From Pristionchus mayeri (lineage: Eukaryota > Nematoda > Chromadorea > Rhabditida > Neodiplogasteridae), in contig BTRK01000002.1 of assembly GCA_036245805.1 (NCBI GenBank), positions 25,165,067-25,229,066 of the forward strand: 64,000 bases of DNA, read 5' to 3'. The position numbers were made by a program, and so were the translations under genes. A model generated the notes under the pieces. The model made no database searches. It saw only the letters and a list, made by a program, of their open reading frames with translations, and was not told the DNA's origin. The stretch's first letter is position 1. Each line of letters opens with the position of its first letter. Shown piece by piece: positions 56,919 through 64,000 of this stretch.

Positions 56919-58139
56919 ATGGGCGACGCACTATTGACCTCCACCATCGAAAACAGTTAGTTTTCTCTCGTTTTTTTCCATTCCTTCTCATTTCTGCTTG
57001 TTCCCACACTATTAATGCAACGATTCGCTCACTTCGATAATACTCCATTTTATTCCAATGCATTCAGCTTCCTCTCCCTACTCCTTCGTCTTTTACTTCT
57101 CCGTAATCTGGCTTGTCGTCCTCACTTCCCTCTTCCTCTTCTACATCTGCTATGTAGTCAGACGTCGTGAGGTCGAGCGACCTGAAGCGGTTTGAATCAT
57201 CATTCTGACCCGCCAACCTACCGTATCCTGCAGATTTGCATTCCTCATCCGCATCCCTCGTGCGACGTGGAGGCCTCCATCGCTGCTACCAAGCACGCGC
57301 ACTGTCCGCGTGCGGCTTCGTCACGCTCCAAGCGCGCCTCCGTGAAGATTCCGATGGAGCAGCGTGAAGTAGACGAGGAAGAAGAAGCCAAGGATCGTCC
57401 CACTCACTCGTTCGTGCTATCTTTCATTCATCCACTAAACGGAACTGATTGAGGAACTGGGCGCACGTACCGAATCCAAACATCAAACGTGAACGGGCTG
57501 AAGAGGAGGAGGAGGAGGATGAGGAGGAGGTTGGCTGCTTAGCTAGTGAAGATGCAATGATTTGATTCTCCTTAGGACGTCGAAGAGGTGGAGAAGAAGC
57601 GGAAGACGTCCAAGCATCGCAAATCGTCGAAGGAGAACAGAAAGGGAAAGACTCCGGACGGCTCTCCCAACTGTGAGGTGGGTATCAGCGATTTCATTAT
57701 ATCAGCCACTAAAATATACTCGAATGAAATAGAACTGATCTTTGATCTCTGATTCGTTGCAGACTCCTGAGAATGCGAGCCCGTGCACTTTCAAGACGAA
57801 GATTCGACAGAAGAGCATCTCTGAGTCGGATGATGAGTGAGAAGATATTTTGGATCAGATGGATATTCGAATTACTTGCAGGAGTGATTCTTATTCCCAT
57901 GAGGAGGTCGTGAACTCAGAGAGAAAGAAGAAGAGATCGAGAAGCAAGGTGAATATCAAAAGGGAGAGATGAGGTTATCTCCACTTCCAGTCCCTCGTCT
58001 CTCCCTCTTCTGGCAATAGACTCACGGAGTTCACCCTTCCACCCGATACTGTAATTGACCTGATCAATCATTGATTTTATTTCCCCTGCAGGTGTCCACC
58101 CAGCCAGAGTACGTCTCTCAGCGAGCTCCCTTCGAGTGA
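56919..58139 (+). CDS. Single-pass membrane protein with charged tail
   Basis: Eight exons, phases closed, 233 aa: 56919-56955, 57068-57189, 57234-57409, 57454-57529, 57576-57677, 57763-57836, 57882-57948, 58092-58139. A short N-terminal segment (MGDALLTSTIEN) is followed by one membrane helix (about 19-41; SVIWLVVLTSLFLFYICY) and RRR, so the tail is probably cytosolic. The tail alternates acidic runs (EEEEEEDEEE) and basic runs (KKRKTSKHRK, KKKRSRSK) with several Ser sites. No domain was recognised. Confidence 0.7.
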
Positions 58140-58466
58140 TCTACCCGTGATCTACATTATCGACACTGGTCTTCTACCAGTTGGTCCCAGATCCATTTCA
58201 CTAGCTATAAAGCATAAACAGCGTGAAAATTATGCGTTGCTTAGCAACATTGTGACCAGCATGCAAGGGTTGATGGAATTACAAATAGAACAAGAGGAAG
58301 ATCTTTCCAAGAAAACGAATAGTTCACTCTGAAATCTACAATCAAATGACATGCAGTAACCGTCAACAAAATAGGGCTAGGAATACAACAAAGTCGAAAA
58401 TATCTGGAGAGAAAAAATAGATTCAAATACTTCAAGTGTACATACATGGAATAAATATATTTTACA
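58140..58466. other. Convergent intergenic region
   Basis: It lies between the membrane protein gene and the 3' end of the His-rich gene. A minus-strand polyadenylation-like signal lies near 58450. An open frame at 58147-58332 has no support. Confidence 0.4.
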
Positions 58467-61423
58467 TTTGTAAAGTAATCATGTCTCCGCCAGCAATTCC
58501 TCCATAGCCATAATCTTCTCTAGAATTGACGTTCGAAGAATTTCTCTGAAATTTTTTTTTTTGAAAAAGGAAGATAGCGATAGATTCTCGAGTATCGCCA
58601 CTATGGATGTACTTTCGAGATCGGATAACCTTCCCTTCTTGAGAATGAGCGTGGAATGAATAGATACACAGATTCCGATCTCGTTTATCGAACTCTAGTC
58701 ATTTCATAACTCTGCTAACCTCGCTGTCTTGGCTGATCGTGTCATTTGTTGTGGTCGTTCTCTCTCTCCTCCACTCAGAATTCGTCGTGAATCTCCAGAA
58801 GGAGAGCGACGACGGAAGTAATGGGCGAGGAAGGAGGAAACCTGATGTGAGAGGAGAGACGAATTGAGATAGAAGTGACATATATTCAAAAAAATGTTTG
58901 CTTACATTAAAATTCTTTCCTTATTCCAAAAATAGCGATGAAAAATACCATCGACCATTGAATGAAGAATTTCCACTTATCATTACCCTCTCATCAGTGG
59001 TCGGCGTTCGCTTCCCCAATGGATCAGAGCGGAATCTCTGGCTCGGGGAAGGATTGACACCTCAATTTCAATCTTCATTCATCTTTCATGTTTGTATGTT
59101 CCCCATTGCAGAACCGTGAATTGCTCGTGATCCATCATAATTGGTCCTTTCCGTACCTTCCATTGATCTCCTCCTCCTCGCCTCTTCGTCTCTCCTTCTT
59201 CTAAGGGCAATCGCTCGCTTCAGTAGAGTCAGATCCTGCATGTTTTAGCTATCACATAGTGTTACAACAGCCACGATGCTGCTGTGTTCCCTAGAAGGGA
59301 AGAGCTTACTGCAGATATTAGACTTGTAAACTTGTTTACTGCAAGTGTTCTACCTTTCCAATTGGCCAGAAGATGACGTCACTAAGATTTGGAGGCAGAC
59401 CGTCCGCTATTTTCTGAATTTCATATCTTAATATTCATAATATCACAACCAACAATTATGATAAATGTGCTGTGTGAACTCACTGAAATGTCGTTGCTTG
59501 TAAAGCCGGCCTTCTCTTCTGCCTGAAAGTATTCGATTTAACAATTTTATAATCGTTGCACCGAATTAAACAATGCAATAAACATACAGTCAGTGGTCGA
59601 GCGGGATTCTGCGATGTCACGGGTCGAAAGGACTCGTCGGAAGTGATAAGCAGCATGTCCAGATCGTCCAACTCCTTCAACTCCTGCACAGCATTAATCA
59701 ATCTCTAACAGAAGAGAACCAGAGTAATACTTTCGAAAACAAAAAAACATCACGAACCGAGCTGTTCAAGTCCGTCGTCTGCATTGCGTTTGTCTGTGGC
59801 TGCATGGGCGCTGCAGCAGGAGGTGCAGCTGCAGCGGACTGCTGCATCGACTGCGCGTCGACCGAGAATGCCAGCTGGGGCTGTCGCATGTCTGCACTCG
59901 GTCGCCATGGGGATGCCGTTGCTGGCGACCAGGTGGTCGCAGTGAATCCATTGATTGCTTCAGGTTGAGTCTGGAGCATCTTTGGAGGCCTCGATCGGAG
60001 GTAACTGCCGACTTCAGAATGGACAGTGGCTGACTCCACTTGGATCGAGTCAGGAGGAGGAGCAGGAGGAGAGGCTGTGAAGGTGTAGCCAGAGGGACTC
60101 TCCTGAAATGGCCAATATCATTTTACTACTGGGGAAGAACATGATATCGTCTCTAGAAGAGCAAGTGCGACATGTAGTGTAGCATACCTTGCTGTGCAAT
60201 GAGCACTGAAGACTAATAAGTATTGATCACCTTCAGGGGTTCCTGCGTGTAATCCGTGGAGTACATCGTTGTTGTTTCTTCGTACACTTGTTCAGAGAAA
60301 GGATAGACTGGAGTGGAGACCTGCATGGGATGCCAATTCCTCATTGCGGTACTAGATCTAACTAGAAAAAAAGTTTGAAAGAGACTCAAAATTCATTCTA
60401 CGCATACCTCGTTCACTATTCGATTGTCGCCGAAGAAATTCGTCTCATCGAAAGGTGTCGTCGTCTCAAGCGTTGTTGTCTCCTATCAATCCGAAATTAC
60501 TTCTAGTTTTAGCAGAATGAGAACGCTAATCAAATTGTGTCACCTGATATCCGTCCGTTGACTGACTCGCAGCGGGCTGAGCAACGGATGCAGCTGGGAT
60601 AGATGGGTACGAGGGCATCGGGTACTGCGCCTGCGGGCATTACTTTTTCTCCTATTCATTGTATTCATTATTATTTTCGAACGTAAGCCGATGTGACTGA
60701 CTACAATTATTTTCATGTTACCACTATCTGAACCCTAGCCAAATCGCAATAAATTTCGTTAAAACTGAAGTTACCAGATGGGCGTTCCAGTGCTGCTGCG
60801 CTACAACTGCGTGCTGCTGGAAGTGCTGCTGCATCTGCTGCGCCCACGGATGAACAGCTGCAAGAACTCAGATTCCAACCTCTATTACTCGATTTTTTTC
60901 AGTCATGTTTCAATGCATGCTTATCCATAAACTTTTTCTGACTTTTTTCAAGTGTTGATGGGCATGAAAACAATAAAAATAAATTCTAACCAGGCGATAC
61001 TGGGTACGCTGCAGCAGTCGCGTAGACAGTCGGAGCTGCAGCTCCGAACGTGCGACCGACTCCGTACGAGGAGAAGAGCTGGCTGCCGAAGCCAGAGGAG
61101 GGCTGCTGCTGGTGATGATGATGGTGATGATGATGGGGAAGGCAGCAGAGAGGCACGGAGGGACAACCACCACAGCCTGTGAATTAGATGCATGAAGAAC
61201 TGAATACTCAAAATATTCCTATTTGAGAACAACAGAAGCGATAACTGACTGTTCATTCCGGGGAGGTTGAAGAAGAAACCCTCTGTTCTAGGAATCAACG
61301 AAAAGAAGGAAATGAAGACCAGCGAAAGCTTGAGAAGTCCTGTAAATTAACGTTAATATTTTTTAACAATTTGGTAGTCGCAAGGAATGCGAGCTTCAAA
61401 CCTCTCCTATGCGAACTCTTCAT
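58467..61423 (-). CDS. Secreted His/Gln/Ala-rich protein; 3' end uncertain
   Basis: Exons from the start: 61402-61423, 61250-61339, 60991-61176, 60775-60857, 60544-60630, 60408-60482, 60231-60320, 59758-60102, 59588-59704, 59484-59522 and 59157-59235, with phases closed that far. The N-terminus is a signal peptide (LLKLSLVFISFFSLIPRTEG) followed by FFFNLPGMNSCGGCPSVPL, then a run of eight His and three Gln. The middle is rich in Gln, Ala, Pro and Thr. The N-terminus resembles nematode cuticle/ground-like secreted proteins, but no ground-like domain was found. Exons from 59157 down to about 58467 (basic, Arg-rich) could not be fixed. Confidence 0.6.
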
Positions 61424-62013
61424 TATCTTCCGGCTTCTATTCGCTTCCGGGACCTCATTCGTCGCTTTTGAACTTAGTACTCGAAGTTCACCACTCGATT
61501 CCAGACTTGAAATTCTGAAATTCAGAAATCGAGTAATAATAACATTGCATAAAAACGCTGCGAGAAAGTGAGTGGATCCAGTTCTCTGTGCTGGCCAGTC
61601 TAAAGGCAAAGACTCGAGAAGAAACGGAAGTGGCGGGCACAATTACCCTGCGGAGAACCCAAACTCTCGAGCGAAAGTTGTGGACTGGCCGGTCCAAGAC
61701 AAAATGAGTGTGTTCCAAGTTGGGGGATGATGGTACAAGGGATGGAAGGGGATTGCCCCCGATTCTGAGAAGTGTAAGCCGATGAGGGAAGGGAAGAACG
61801 GCAGTCTCTCCATGTGACACACTCTTTGGATAGCCAGACAGCGCGTGCGAAGGATAAAAAGAGGTTGAACCCTTACTCGATCCTATGAGTGTTCGACTCC
61901 TTCGAGTAGCCTTTGAAAGTACATCGGACTACCGCAAACCCTCAAATTCTAGGCAACTACACGGCTAGGCTAGAGAGCATACGAAATTATGAGACTTTCT
62001 TTGCACACTAAAA
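61424..62013. promoter_or_regulatory. Upstream region of the His/Gln-rich gene
   Basis: No gene was recognised. 61560-61820 reads open on the minus strand but lacks any family feature; it is likely leader or promoter. Confidence 0.35.
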
Positions 62014-62376
62014 ATGGAACAGGCATTGAAACAAGTCTCTATTTGCTCTAGTCGTAGAGAGAGAGATTTTAGTACTTCCTCCTTACATCCTAGAATAATT
62101 GAGATTCATAAAACACTTGCGCAGGTTCTGACGGAGATTTATGACATACTGGCAAGTGAATTACTGAATAGGAAGTCTTTGGATGCTGATCAATCTCTCC
62201 TTGACACGTCTGAAGATGGCCTCGGATCAGGAAACCTGTGGCGACTTGATTCTCGGATTAGTACTCTCTCAATAGAGTGCAATTATCTAGTGCAACCCAG
62301 TCTTCGTACTAGTTATGGCATTGCGAAACCGAGAATCGGAATGGAAGAAAAGGAGGAGATATGGGAAAAGCAGTGA
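62014..62376 (+). CDS. Hypothetical 120-aa protein
   Basis: A single open frame begins MEQALKQVSICSSRRERDF and continues with IIEIHKTLAQVLTEIYDILA, which could form a helix. No signal peptide, membrane segment or domain is seen and no intron pattern supports it. It may be chance. Confidence 0.25.
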   Translation: MEQALKQVSICSSRRERDFSTSSLHPRIIEIHKTLAQVLTEIYDILASELLNRKSLDADQSLLDTSEDGLGSGNLWRLDSRISTLSIECNYLVQPSLRTSYGIAKPRIGMEEKEEIWEKQ

Positions 62377-64000
62377 GATAAGACAACGCGCTGCACACTC
62401 AACAAGAAGTAAGCACTGAAGCGTCCCCTATAAGGGATGATAAGCGAGCGATGCAAAACCAAAGAGTGGCCCGTTTTTGCCTAGACTAAAGGAGCGAAAT
62501 ATGGCGTCCTTGGATTGTTCCGTGTGGAACTGCCGCTGCTCTTTGAGAGAGATGACCCACGAGTACAATCAATATTGTGAAGAAGATGTCGTCTCGGGAT
62601 GAAGAGTGATGAACTAAAATAGACGTATTGCAATGAGCTAGAAATTGCCAATATAATAATCTAATGGTAAGAGGTTCGCTTCGCTCTATCTGACTTTTTC
62701 TTTCGATCAGGTCGGAAGCCCTAAGCAATCTACGTGTGAGTTTTGCTTGAAGCAGGAACTGCGGAAGGGCAACATTTGAGATGCTGGCTAATCTATCTTT
62801 GCCTTACTTTTCAAAGAGTCGCTGAGTAGGAAATGTCCGTGAACACTAATCGAGCATATGAAAAAGGAGCAAGGAAGAGAGAGACTCCTTGCAGTTGTAT
62901 GCCTTCGAGTTCACAGTTCACTAATGGCTCTACCGACGTTAATTGAAGAGGAAACATCAACAAACATGTAACGACAGAACGTGTGGCCCACCTCTACAGA
63001 TATTCAAGATAAAGCTCAAAAGAAGGGCTGTGCGGTCATAATAGGCGAGAGTTGGCGGCCCGGAAAAGTGAAAGTAAGTAGGAATGAAAGCTCCTTTCTA
63101 GTAACCACGGGACGGCTAAATACGGGCCCTCTCTCTTTCTCTTCATTCTCTTGCCGGTCAGGCGAAGGAGAGAGCACTGGAATGGAGTAGAGTGGACTCC
63201 CGCAGGTTCATCCCCCCATGAGACTTTTCTCGCCCCCACAAGGACAGAGATGACTAAGCAGAGAAGTCTAGTCAGATTAATCGGAGTGATGGTAGATGGT
63301 GGGACATTGATCAGCCTTTGAATGGAATGTGAACACAGACTCGAAACGCTGTCCGTAAAGAGTCTGCTGTTGATGTGCAATAGAAGGGAAAATACGCATT
63401 GGGGAGAGCAAGGAAAAGATCACGCAATTGAAAGAATTATGCGTAATGCGATGGTAGTTAGTTGCAATGCTAGAGACAGAGAGAGATCAGAAGGTGGAGG
63501 AAGGGGTTGGGGGGAATGTTGCCGCAGGGTTTGGACCTGAGTGAACCTTTCTGCTCTTTTCCTACCTTTGAAAGACACGTTCGAATCAGTCAGTAAGATA
63601 CCGCAAAAACTGTAAAGTGGAGCTGATCGGCATAGTCAAGTCACGGATACAAATATAACAAAATGTTTTGGTGAATATTCGATGAATAATCGTTTCTCAA
63701 TTCTGAAATGATTACACTAAGGATGCGCTTGCTTTACTTCAGCTTCAGCCATTGAGGAATGGAATGGAGTGCCGTGATCTCTAATTTGTGCTTTGGTCAT
63801 GAGGAAGTTCCATCCGAATGGGCCACTTTCTCAGGCCATTAGAGGAAAAAGCATCTCAATGACGTTCCTTGAGAACCTCGTAATCACTATAAATTCAGTA
63901 CAACACTTCCTTGTTGTCTGGAAGTACTGTTGTAGATAGATTCTGAGAATAGACGAATACTGCAATTGGTAAACAACAACGCCGACAGTTTACTTTATGA
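62377..64000. other. Unannotated terminal region
   Basis: No gene with family features was found on either strand. Short open frames (62486-62728, 63036-63380) look like chance. A purine-rich patch lies at 63470-63530. Confidence 0.4.

Noticed and set aside
60910..61298. Overlapping minus-strand frames rich in Ser and Ile
   Set aside because: They are alternative frames of the His/Gln-rich exon; the chosen frame closes in phase with neighbouring exons.

Overview
The window is nuclear DNA from a nematode, probably a rhabditid or diplogastrid relative. The genes are split by many short introns (about 40-70 bp) with TTTCAG-like acceptors. They include the UDP-glucuronosyltransferase and F-box families that nematodes expand. 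Tc1/mariner elements and palindromic foldback transposons are everywhere. No bacterial, viral or organellar gene was recognised. Exon models were built by hand from reading frame, splice sites and comparison of paralogs inside the window; where every exon phase closes I say so.

Layout. (1) 1-7290 is a large imperfect inverted repeat. A partly decayed F-box gene (1869-6084) lies in it, and a 2.5 kb inverted-repeat transposon carrying its own zinc-finger gene sits in one of that gene's introns. (2) 7290-15970 holds three tandem copies of a small RING-finger gene, separated by a cut-out mariner derivative and a mariner with a broken transposase. (3) 16367-19076 holds a dead mariner and a second F-box gene. 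(4) 20050-23668 is a 16-exon, membrane-anchored phospholipase-B/GDSL-like gene whose catalytic blocks look lost. (5) 24212-25978 is a foldback element. (6) 26730-29861 is an array of 22 tRNA-Pro(AGG) units at a 146-147 bp period. (7) 30155-32826 holds a small minus-strand gene, an AT-hook/leucine-zipper gene and a 7-exon acidic orphan. (8) 32989-39334 holds two UGT genes on the minus strand. (9) 40833-52871 holds a duplicated divergent pair (F-box gene on minus, acidic/basic orphan on plus). One partner has decayed in each copy, and it is the opposite partner each time; a 2.36 kb foldback element lies between the copies. (10) 53350-56248 is a third UGT. (11) 56919-58139 is a single-pass membrane protein gene and 58467-61423 a secreted His/Gln-rich protein gene. 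(12) 61424-64000 is mostly without recognisable genes.

Functionally the region mixes xenobiotic conjugation (UGTs), ubiquitin-pathway adaptors and ligases (F-box, RING), one translation component (tRNA-Pro) and several orphans. Tandem duplication and transposon insertion have shaped it, and insertions can be ordered against duplications by comparing filled and empty sites within the window.
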